In this document: piece by piece, positions 55,372 to 64,000 of the stretch
Position numbering within the stretch: position 1 is the stretch's first letter
How the letters are laid out: each line of letters begins with the position of its first letter
Source of the DNA: Paragyromitra xinjiangensis
Lineage: Eukaryota > Ascomycota > Pezizomycetes > Pezizales > Discinaceae
Assembly: GCA_038503065.1 (NCBI GenBank)
Contig: JBCAMK010000014.1
Location: forward strand, 744,001 to 808,000
Reading direction: 5' to 3'
DNA length: 64,000 bases
The notes under the pieces: model-generated
What the model was told of the DNA's origin: nothing
Database searches by the model: none
Seen by the model: the letters and a program-made list of their open reading frames with translations, nothing else
Made by a program: the position numbers and the translations under genes

Positions 55372-56992
55372 TGGGAATTTGTTTTGGCAATTTTCTTTTA
55401 TTTCTTATGATTGTGGAGGGGGTTTTGACTTGGTATATTCGCACGAAAGTATGCAGGAGCCTTAAGGTAGGGAAAGGTGGGAATGGGGCATAATTTTCGT
55501 TTTAAAATATTTTTTGCGTTTCTTTCATATTCTGTGTATGCTTCCTGCTCACCAATGGGAGAGGAAACTTTTTTTGCGTCGCGGTTTCATTCTTAACCAA
55601 GCTGTTTCATTTTTCTGTAATATTACTACCCCACCTCTGCACGATTTCTTTAGTGTATTGCTAGTCCCTTTGAATATACCTTTAGAGTGCATCAAAAAAA
55701 GGCTAGCTCTTATTCGAAACAGACACTATTGGACATGCGCATACATTCTCTGCTGATGATCTGAGACAATGGGAAGCTGCACCCCCAATTGCATGCACGG
55801 GTGGAGTCGTGTGCGCACGTCTCATCAACAGGCAAGAAGCCGAAGGACATGCATATCCCCACCGGCGAAACAAGAAAGGTCTTTTAGGATCTAGATGGGC
55901 GGAGGTATTGATGCTAGAGAGAAGTTATTGCAGAAGCAGCAATAATAACAATGTTTCTTTAGTTTGAAGTCTATTAGTCACGTTGACTGATCATGAATGC
56001 TCACTCGACAAATATCCACATCATAAAACGTTGTTTGCTTGCCAACAAAACCCTGTAGTGGTGTCCCACCGCTAGATAAAGGAACACCTAACTACAGCCC
56101 AAGCAGACTGAAACATCCCGCCTACCATGGACCAGTTTCTAAAAGTTAAATGTGTACCGGGACTCCCCTCCAGTTCCCAGTAACGTTGGTCGGCTCAAGT
56201 AGGGCCCCGTCGGTACTCTCTCCTAATCAACGTTGGCGAAGCACTAAAACGGTAGCTATTGATGGGGAGTCTGCATTGCGGGGGACGCCCGAAGCCACAA
56301 GAGCCGCATAGTTCACAGCGGGAGTAGCCGAAAGATAACTGAGACAAAAGGGGGTTTACCGAAGGTGATGAGGGTTTGAGCCAATGGGAGTGTGGTACCG
56401 GGGGTTGGGGTGGGGATTGTGCATTGACTGTAGATTTGACTGGTGTTAAGTTCACGACTATCATGGTAGAAGGTTTGGTTGGGTTTTCGGTGAAGCTTGA
56501 GCTTCGGGAACTATTGAAAAAGAGGCTACATATGTTTAGATTCCATCATCCTACCGGGGGTTTCACGCCCTCGGATTAGACTACTTAATTACATGTACCT
56601 GTGTCTATTCTATGTTATTAAAAGCGAAGAAAAGCTTCCAATAGTTCAAGGGTAAATGGACTGATCTGGGTTTAGCCACTGGATCTAGTCGGTATATTAC
56701 AACCCCACCCGTTTTAGCTTTATAGCTATCATGTATGTACGTACGCACGTGCACCCAGTCCCATTTTGGGATTGAGCGAAGCTCTTCAAGAGGGCCTACT
56801 CATCATTCCATCTCATCGCCCCTAGCATCTTCTGCTAAGATGTTATATTTCGCATAGGCACTGGTAGAACGGCGGGAAAACCTTCGAAGAGTCGTCGGCC
56901 GCAGCAGTCAGGAGAATGGAGTGCCACGGTGCAGTAATGTTTGTATAGTAATTGAGTTCTTCGGATAGCCGAGAGTATAGCTGTATGGTAGA

Positions 56993-57596
56993 CTAAGAAT
57001 TGGGCTCAATTAGGTGGATTGGGAGAGTAGGAATCTGAATGTTATCGAATAGGGGTGTGATGTACCGAGAATCCACGTGTATATGCAGCATTGTCGGGAA
57101 TACTTCGCGTGGGGTGACATTTGGGTCATCCATTCCTGCATACGGGTGCGTGCTTGATAGAATGACTGAGTTTTGGCATCCTGCCAGGACCAACCGACCA
57201 AAGACGTCAAAAAGCCGTCGGGGTGGCTCCCGGTACTTCCAAAAGACCAGTTCCCCAAGTGGTGAATAGTACGTTGAGGTAGAAGTTCGTAGGTATGGAT
57301 ATCTGTTCAGTCTTAATTGGTGTACGAGTCTGCGCCTTTTTTTATGTGATTGTGCCTTTCTTCGCACTCGCATGCGGCCTGATCCAGTCACTTCCTGGGG
57401 TTTCTGTACTGTATACGTATACAGACGGATAGCGCATCACCTTCCCCACAAGTCCAAAGCCGCTTGGGGTTGTCTCTGCCGGGCTCGCGAAAATCGGGAA
57501 GTAACCCCAATACCCAACCACTAGAAAACTAATACCAAAGCTGGGCCTAATTAGATCTCTTCGTGACATTCTTGTAGACGCCGATTTCGCCTGCAC
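56993..57596 (-). pseudogene. Unresolved coding-like frames (gene fragment or pseudogene)
   Basis: One frame from about 57596 has an ATG at 57569, opens with a hydrophobic segment (FGISFLVVGYWGYFPIFASP) like a signal anchor, and ends at TAA near 57340. A second, overlapping frame continues to 56993 with protein-like text: LGELVFWKYREPPRRLFDVF, CQNSVILSSTHPYAGMDDPN and HIHVDSRYITPLFDNIQIPT. I could not find a GT-AG intron that joins the two with correct phase, so a frameshifted pseudogene is the simplest reading. No family recognised. Confidence 0.35.
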
Positions 57597-58237
57597 TGTT
57601 CCTTATACCCAGTTCCCTCGGGATGCGTTGCACAAACCCGAGCTATCGTGCATCTCCACCCTGCATGTGTTTTAATCGAAAAGCAAGTGTTCCGGAGATT
57701 CTATCGAAAGACATTCTGAAAAAAGAAAGAAAACTCCACATTCCAGGAGAGGGGGGGGGCAAACGCAGTGCATGCAAAAGGCTGCAGCATTACCAGGAAC
57801 GTACCATGGAAAAGGATACCTGCATCTTTCTAGAATGAAGGTTGATTTCACAGGTTTGTTTCCCTGCAGGAAGAATCTGCCAAGCACGAACGATTTTCCC
57901 AGGTTCAACCCAAGAAATGATGCACAGTATTGCATACCGGGTAGCTGCATAGAAGAAGCTGCAGGTAAATTCTGCTAATCGGAACAGCTCCTTTGACGGC
58001 AGGTTTAACAACGAGGACAATGAGAAAGCAAACTAAATTCTCCTCATGCAGTCGTCATCGGTTGTCTATCCCTTCCAGATGCTGTCGAACGGCTTCAAGG
58101 GTAGGCTGAGCTTGAAGTAATCTGTTCTGTCTGGTGCCTTATGTGGTACATGATCTTTTTCCTCCTTCTGTATCTCGCCCTCGCCCTGTTCTTTCTGTCT
58201 GTCTGTCTCGCTGTGGTTTTGATGATTCACACCTTCA

Positions 58238-58504
58238 AGTTTCAACCGTTGGGTTCCCAGTATCCTTAGTGGTGGCTCCACGAAGACTATCCATTCCCAG
58301 CGACTGGTCCGTCTCAGATAAGCGCATGCTTATTCTTCTGTTCCTTTCCAACAACTGGCGCATGCCTGCTTCGAAGTCCAGAGACTCGTCAATCCTTTCT
58401 ATTGTCGCCGCGTTCCCTACGACGGGGAGAGAGTCTTCAACCAAGAAACATAATTTGTTTTGTTTCCACTCCAGTCCATGCCGATTCTCTTTGAGAATTT
58501 CCCT
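58238..58504 (-). other. Coding-like open frame, possible exon
   Basis: The minus strand reads EILKENRHGLEWKQNKLCFL, VEDSLPVVGNAATIERIDES and MRQLLERNRRISMRLSETDQ to a TGA, with no stops for about 88 codons. It is preceded by a plausible acceptor (ctgacttcttcttgaag). No first exon with matching phase was found upstream. Helical, charged composition suggests real protein, perhaps a decayed gene; an overlapping plus-strand frame is judged non-coding. Confidence 0.3.
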
Positions 58505-59252
58505 TCAAGAAGAAGTCAGTCTTTTTCTCGTCAAGACAAAAGAAGAGAAGAATAGTCAAAAAGAACCTGGACTCATCGTTCCAGAGACAAGACAAAGGCT
58601 GGTCCTATCCCATGCGTGCGAAGACCGACATGATAGCAGTGCTTCTTCTCTATCTGCTCTTCTGAAAGTGTCGGAGAAGAGTCCCCCCCCACTGAGTCTG
58701 ATCCATTTTTGGTTCGGCTTTGTGGGGTATCCCATAGAAAAGGGCTTATTCCCGTTCCCACTCTTTTCCAACACAAATAGAAAGAGAGTATCTCATATCA
58801 CATCAACCATTCTATCTCTTATATCATCCCATTAAAACCCAACCCTGAATAGAACTGTGTAGAGAGAGCAACTTGGGAAGAATAAGATAAAGCAACTCAA
58901 CTGACTTGGACTCGTACGTGTCAGCTTTTCATCGCTGCCAGCAGAAACAATCATTTTATTGGAGCGATTGTTCAAACGAGTGCACCCTCTCTATCCATCA
59001 TCCGCCAATTAAAAAGGCCATTCATTCATCAAAACCAATAAATACCTCCCTCCTCTTCTTCAAAGTCTCTCTTCAAACATTTTCCTCCAACACTGATCCC
59101 CCCCCTCTTTCCATCTCTTGTAACCACCCTCTTTAGTACTTCTGATAAAAGTAACCCTCTCCTCAGATTACTTTTATCTTTCGCTTCGACTTCGAGTCCG
59201 CTTACGTCGTACGCAACGCAACGCAATTCACGAATCGTCACTCGACGCCCCA

Positions 59253-61458
59253 ATGTCTCACTCCCCGATCAAATCACCTTCTCCTGCTCACACCGCTATG
59301 GTATCTGAGCTTCCACCAACTAACGTTCCCGCCAGTCCACCCCCCTGCGCAACAGCTGAAATAAAAGAGGAGCCAGAAATCGAGCCGTCCACACCTCTAC
59401 TTATTACTTCCCAGCCACCACCCATAACAGTAATTATCGACGATGCACCCACTTCTGTATCCACAACTACACCCACGCCTATTTTCAACCATACGCCTAC
59501 TCCTGCCTTCACACCTATTGCATGCACTACCTCAACACCTATCCCCATACCTCCACCTACTGTCCCCAATATCCGTAAAGGACGCCAAGGAAGACCTCCG
59601 AAGGAAAGAACCCTCGTTAAGAACCACCCAACCGAAAAAGTCAACTACCCCTGTCATGAACAAACGAAACTATCTGAATTCCATCGTCAGAAGCTGGAGG
59701 AACTAGATGTGTATCCTAAAGATGGTGTTGGCAATTACACGCGAAGCATCCCTTTCAAAGGTGCTAAGGAGAGTTTTTTAAAAAGGACGGGGAGGAATAG
59801 GTTTGATGGTATGGATAGTTGGTTTTAGTAGTTCTTGGTTCGGATGCTAATTGGGGTTTGCAGTTTTTGAGTACCGTTTTACTGCGCCGAATGTTAAGGG
59901 TGAGAGTAAACAGTGGTGGGTTATGTGGGATTACTATAATGGCCTGGTTAGAGTTCATGATTTATTTGATTGTTGTAAACCTGGGAAGGTTAGTAATTCC
60001 CCTACCTTAAAACCCATAGTATAGTCTTTAACTAACATCCTACTACTCAGACTGAACCAGGCAATGCCGTCAAAGAGAAAATAAACCCTGGTCTCCAAAA
60101 CGTCTGCCACAACATCACCGGTGGAAACCTCCACGCCCAAGGTAAACCCCCCCCATCCCTTTCAAATACGACCAAACTAACCCAACACCCTCACAGGCTA
60201 CTGGATCCCCTTCATCGCCGCCAAAGCTCTCGCCACAAAATTCTGCTTCCGTATCCGCTTCGCCCTAACCATAATCTTCGGCGACGACTTCCCATCCCAA
60301 TGTCTCCCCGAAACGCACCCCGACTTCGGAAAATACCAAATCTCCCCCGACATCATCCAATCCTGCCACAAAATCTCCGTGGAGCAATTCGCCGTCGAAT
60401 CACAACGTGCAACTCCCGCTCCGCAGCCTCCTACGCCGTTGAACTTCAGCCCTAGAGTGTCGTCTACGCCTAGTACTGGATCTTCGCTGGCGAGGGGGAT
60501 TAGAGACGAGAGAGTTGAGTATCAGCGTGTCTCTGTCACGCCGGAACGCACGGCTGCGAATCGCTACTTCGATCCGGTGAGGGGGGGGTATACTAACGGG
60601 AGTTCGAGCAGTGGGCAGAGGAGCCAGACGGTTGCATCGAGGTATAGCACTGCGAGGGTTAGGAAGGCATCGAAGACAGATAAGGTTCAGAAGGCTCCCC
60701 GTGGGATTAGTGGTGTGGGAGTGAATAAGTCGTCAACTTCTAGCTTAAAGACGGCTTTTCGAAGCGAGGTTGAGCCGGTTTTTAGGCCGGTTATGGGGAA
60801 CTTTACTCCAGCGCAGGGCAGCAGTGTTCGCAGGCTTCCGCAGTTGGAGGTGGAAGGGAGGCGCTCCGAGAGCGGGAAGATGAGGCAGTTGGGGATGGGG
60901 TTGAGTTATCTCCCTCGGGTTAGTGATGGATTTGCGCCTGATGTCCCTGCGGGTAGGCTGCGTCCGTTTACTAGAAAGCATTCACTTTCCCCTCCTATCA
61001 ACAATGAAGGTCCGAAGAGGGGAACAAATAGACGGCCTAGTTCAAGACGTGCTTCATCGTCGGTGGAGCCAATCCCTCATCACCCTGCTGGAGACAGATT
61101 CACCAGTCCCGACTCAGAACCCCACGAGGAGCCTATCACGAAACGATCGAAGATAGTTCCATCTGAGCCTCGTGTGTACACAAATCCATACATGAACCCG
61201 GTTACGTTCTGCGCTGGCACCTTCACCAATCCTTATCGCACGTCCCGGGACTCTTCGATACCCGAGCCGGTAAACCCATATACTAGGTCGAGTTACAACC
61301 AGCTTGTGGCCTCACAGGTAGAGGAGACATCGGATGACTTACTGGCTGTTGAGGCGGCGGGTCAGTTGATGGAACTGCAACGCAGGGATTATGAGAAAGA
61401 GTTTGCGCAGCGGGGAAAAGAGTTGAGGTCGGTCTTGAAGCGTCGGAGATCGAATTAG
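59253..61458 (+). CDS. APSES-type DNA-binding transcription factor, 677 aa
   Basis: Exons are 59253-59808, 59864-59988, 60051-60141 and 60197-61458; introns are 55, 62 and 55 nt with phases 1, 0, 1. Residues 1-185 are Pro/Thr/Ser-rich with an AT-hook-like RKGRQGRPPKER. The APSES (KilA-N-like) domain covers about 186-305: VFEYRFTAPNVKGESKQWWV, WDYYNGLVRVHDLFDCCKPG, HNITGGNLHAQGYWIPFIAA and KALATKFCFRIRFALTIIFG, ending DFPSQCLPETHPDFGKYQIS. The 'GYWIPF.AAKALA..FC..IR.ALT.IFG.DFP..CLP' pattern is that of Xbp1-like APSES factors. The C-terminal half is disordered and basic (RKASKTDKVQKAPRG; KRSKIVPSEPR) with no ankyrin repeats, unlike Swi4/Mbp1. Expected to be a nuclear repressor or activator of cell-cycle or developmental genes; targets unknown. 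It has an unusually long upstream spacer. Confidence 0.92.
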
Positions 61459-62412
61459 GCCGTTGATTACTAGAGGACCCTTGGGATTTTGGAGTTCTCG
61501 GTGAGGGGTAGGCGTCGGGGGGAGTTTCGGGATTGGTAATATCTGGTAGCTATGGAAGGGAAGGGAGATTTTGTAACGCTGGTATCAGGCGTTTTTTGTT
61601 GTTTTTTTTGTTTTCTATACTTGTTAGTCTTACTGTTCTATTTACTCTGTTTCATCGGGGTTTGCTTGCCTTCTTTCCTTGGGATGTCTTTGGTTCGCTT
61701 TGGGTTTTTTTCTTCTTTGTATAGAGTATCTGACTCTGGATTTCCCAGAGCGGAAAACGAGTAGTTAGACAGCGAACAGGGTGGTATTTTTTTTTGGTAG
61801 CTTTAGATGCTTCTATGTCATCTAAATGATTATGTAGATGCCGCAGATGATGTCACGTCTATCTTTTTTTTCCCTTTGGAGTTCTGTCGGTAGGAGTACG
61901 TATGTTTTCTGGAGCAAAATTGGATCCTGTTTAGAAATTTGCGGAAATCTCAGAGGAATAGTAAAAGTGAGGATTCACGAGTTGAGGTTGATGTCACGGA
62001 GTCCCGTAGACCGTCATAATCCTTGATCCTTGCTGGAACCAAACCAGACAACAACGCTTCGGAGCCCGATATGTTGGATCCTTTGAATCCCTTCCTATCC
62101 TCCGTTTAGAAATCTGATAATCGTATCCAAAGCTTGATTACATTCAGGAAAAAAACAAGGAGCCAGGGGTATTCCCGCATATTCATCGTTAGTCTACTTT
62201 AGATTCCGCGATGTTGCATTACTACCCCGGGGGAAGGAGTTACGGCAATATCCGCGGCGATTGCAATTCGGCCGATAGCTGACAAATTCCTAGTTTTGCA
62301 TCATGGTGCTGCTGGATGGTATCTTATTCCATAGCGAACCTATATAAGCTACTAAAGCTCTTTGGATTATTCCTTCCCTACCAACAATCAATAAATCATA
62401 CTATCTATCAAA
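61459..62412. other. Intergenic region between APSES and GST genes
   Basis: T-rich 3' flank of the APSES gene, then the promoter of the GST gene. No coding frame is supported. Confidence 0.55.
62341..62347 (+). promoter_or_regulatory. TATA box (TATATAA) of the GST gene
   Basis: TATATAA lies 72 bases ahead of the ATG at 62413, followed by a pyrimidine/adenine-rich leader ending CAAAATGG, a good fungal start context. Confidence 0.5.
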
Positions 62413-63277
62413 ATGGCCAAAATCACGCTCTACACAAACCATCACTGTCCCTGGGCTCATCGCGCTCATATCGCGCTCAGAGAGCTAGGGTTGGAGTTTG
62501 AGGAGGTTATTATCGATTTGAGTAAGCCGAGAGAGCCATGGTATTTGGAAATCAATCCTGTATGCTATTTCCCCATTGCTATCTGAGTTAGGCAGTTGAG
62601 AAGCAGTCAAGTTAATATCTAATTATCTATGAACAGAGAGGTCTTGTTCCAGCGATAAAATACGACAACCATCTCATCGTAGAGAGCGGAATCATCACCC
62701 AATTCCTCGCAGACCTAAAGGAATCCCACCTCCTCCCAAGTTCCGGAACCCTTGAAGGTACCACGCTTCCCCTTCCCCTCTACAGATAGCTAACACCTAA
62801 CCCCACCAGGCGCACTCACCCGAGCCCGCATTAACTTCTTCGTCGACACCTTCACCAGCAAGGTCATACCCCCATTCTGGGCGTCCGCTGCCGCCGACGC
62901 CGAAGAGAAGACTGCAAAGGCTACTCAGTTCGTTGAGCTCGTCGAGAAGGAACTCGTCCCGTTGTTGAAAGATGCAGCACCGTTCTTTGGGGGGAGTAAG
63001 GAGTTGACGCTTGCTGAGGTATGGTCCCGCTACTCTCATAGAATTGGGCTATTGCTGATGTGGTGGAAAGGTTAATACTGCTTCGTTCGTGATTCGTTTC
63101 TACGCCTACAGCAGTCCAGAGGCGGGGTTGGTGCCAACGCTTGTGCAGGAGAGGTTGAGGGCAAATAAGACGTGGCAGACGTGGGCTGATGCGGTTTTGG
63201 CGAAGGAGAATGTTACGGAGATTTATAATGAGAAGGAGAATGTGAAGAGGATGCAGGCGAGGTGGGCTAAGAAGTAG
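62413..63277 (+). CDS. Glutathione S-transferase, omega/Gto-like, 227 aa
   Basis: Exons are 62413-62559, 62637-62757, 62810-63018 and 63071-63277; introns are 77, 52 and 52 nt. The thioredoxin-fold N-terminal domain reads KITLYTNHHCPWAHRAHIAL with a Cys-Pro-Trp-Ala motif (Cys12), the hallmark of cysteine-type (omega-class) transferases. It is followed by EPWYLEINPRGLVPAIKY and the glutathione-binding VESGIITQFLAD. The helical C-terminal domain has LTRARINFFVDTF, SKELTLAEVNTASFVIRFYA and ends ARWAKK. It likely acts in the cytosol in thiol transfer, dehydroascorbate reduction or detoxification. The length matches the family. The start is supported by the upstream TATA box and the signal-free N-terminus. 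Confidence 0.92.
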
Positions 63278-63766
63278 ATGTTTTATGGAGATGGTGGGTT
63301 GGAGAGGTTAGGGAATGGAAATAATTTGCCATTGCGATGTTATCGTTTGTGATCACTATGGTGGAGTCAAGAAAGTATACTTAGCCATCAAAATCTAGTC
63401 TCGTTCTATCCATGACCCACCTGTTTCCCTTATCACGATACAATTAAGTCATGGTCTATCACTCGCAGTACATTTTTGAGCTTAGCCAAGCTTTCAAGAT
63501 CCATAACATACAGCTCGAATAGGGTTTGTTTTTACCCAAGAGGTGACACCCATCTCAAAACATCCATCGTTTTTTTTAGCAATCCCTAGCACACAGCAAC
63601 AACCGCTATCACAAGATGCAAATAAAACTATAAAAAAGGGCAACATATCACTGCATATCATAGAACTTCCTCACTCCATATACTCTACGATATTAACCTG
63701 TGCCGATATCACCCAAAAAGTGCGACGCATCACTATCACTTTAAAACTTTATAAATGAATTACTAT

Positions 63767-63810
<44 letters not shown>

Positions 63811-64000
63811 ATACTACTTCAAAACTTCGTCATTAAGAAACATCACTAAGTACTGGAACTACACCCACAAGCAATCCGATGAAAATGGTATTAATCGCAC
63901 AATCCATATTCCAGCAAACCCCTCGAGATGCAAGATTGGCCAGTCTCCGCTGAGGGTTTAGGAAAGCCCAGTCTAAAAAAAGAAACCAGATAGACTCCTC
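63278..64000. other. 3' flank of the GST gene and right edge
   Basis: No gene recognised; contains the TAC microsatellite listed separately and A/T-rich DNA. Confidence 0.5.
63767..63810. repeat. (TAC)n microsatellite
   Basis: About fourteen nearly perfect TAC units in non-coding DNA, with a few imperfect units on either side. Confidence 0.95.

Larger units (their letters stand above)
55372..59252. other. Long spacer / leader upstream of the APSES gene
   Basis: No complete gene could be built in 3.9 kb. Coding-like minus-strand frames at 58504-58238 and 57596-56993 are listed separately. The last 1 kb before 59253 is C/T-rich on the plus strand (ctccctcctcttcttcaaag), as expected for a long 5' leader of a regulatory gene. 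Confidence 0.5.

Noticed and set aside
58134..58835. 233-codon plus-strand open frame
   Set aside because: It starts with GTG, is Ser/Leu/Phe-rich as expected from CT-rich leader DNA, and overlaps a more protein-like minus frame.
1..64000. CRISPR array, tRNA, rRNA, telomere repeats, bacterial-type operons
   Set aside because: No spaced direct repeats, no tRNA-like A/B box pairs, no rRNA segments and no TTAGGG arrays were seen; the DNA is eukaryotic.

Overview
This window is nuclear DNA of a filamentous ascomycete (Pezizomycotina). The genes are split by many short introns (48-141 nt) with GTAAGT/GTATGT-type donors and CTAAC/CTGAC-like branch points. They encode fungus-specific families (an APSES transcription factor, two DUF7918-type proteins, an SSXT protein) and lie in wide, repeat-poor intergenic DNA. 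The general style would fit Orbiliomycetes, but this is only a guess: no rRNA, tRNA or other taxonomic marker is present. Gene models below were spliced by hand from reading frames and GT-AG signals, and every reconstructed model closes in frame.

Layout. 1-9 kb holds two paralogous small basic proteins sharing the C-terminal motif LRLRLDLN...IHGDLEL (minus, the first cut by the left edge), a 260-aa hydrophobic-tailed protein (plus), a likely secreted 187-aa protein (plus) and a decayed gene (minus). 9.5-16.7 kb holds a J-domain protein and an SS18/GIF-like (SSXT) protein, both minus. 16.7-19.3 kb is empty; a small 107-aa gene follows. 20.3-22.7 kb carries a six-exon P-loop ATPase of the COG3044 class with an 18-nt exon. 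22.7-30.9 kb is gene-poor: a broken phospholipase-like gene, a 106-aa ORF, a hairpin repeat, a diverged tandem duplication, gene relics and a possible pogo-type transposon end. 30.9-32.8 kb is an intact seven-exon cytochrome P450. 34.6-37.5 kb is a TBC-domain Rab GAP (minus). 41.3-49.0 kb has two DUF7918-like paralogs (minus) with identical intron positions, separated by about 5 kb of decayed DNA. 49.7-55.4 kb is the nine-exon gene for DNA topoisomerase II. After a 3.9-kb spacer come an APSES-type transcription factor (59.3-61.5 kb) and a glutathione S-transferase (62.4-63.3 kb).

How it works together. Most intact genes are housekeeping or regulatory: topoisomerase II (chromosome topology), the SSXT protein (chromatin remodelling), the APSES factor (transcription), the TBC GAP (vesicle traffic) and the J-protein (chaperone). 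They do not form an operon or a recognisable metabolic cluster; the P450 has no biosynthetic neighbours here. Accessory DNA between them contains at least five decayed genes, mostly broken by single in-frame stops.

I did not find a convincing new multi-gene system. The most notable points are the splice-site-over-stop architecture shared by the two LRLRLDLN paralogs, the 18-nt micro-exon in the ATPase, and the duplicated DUF7918 gene pair.
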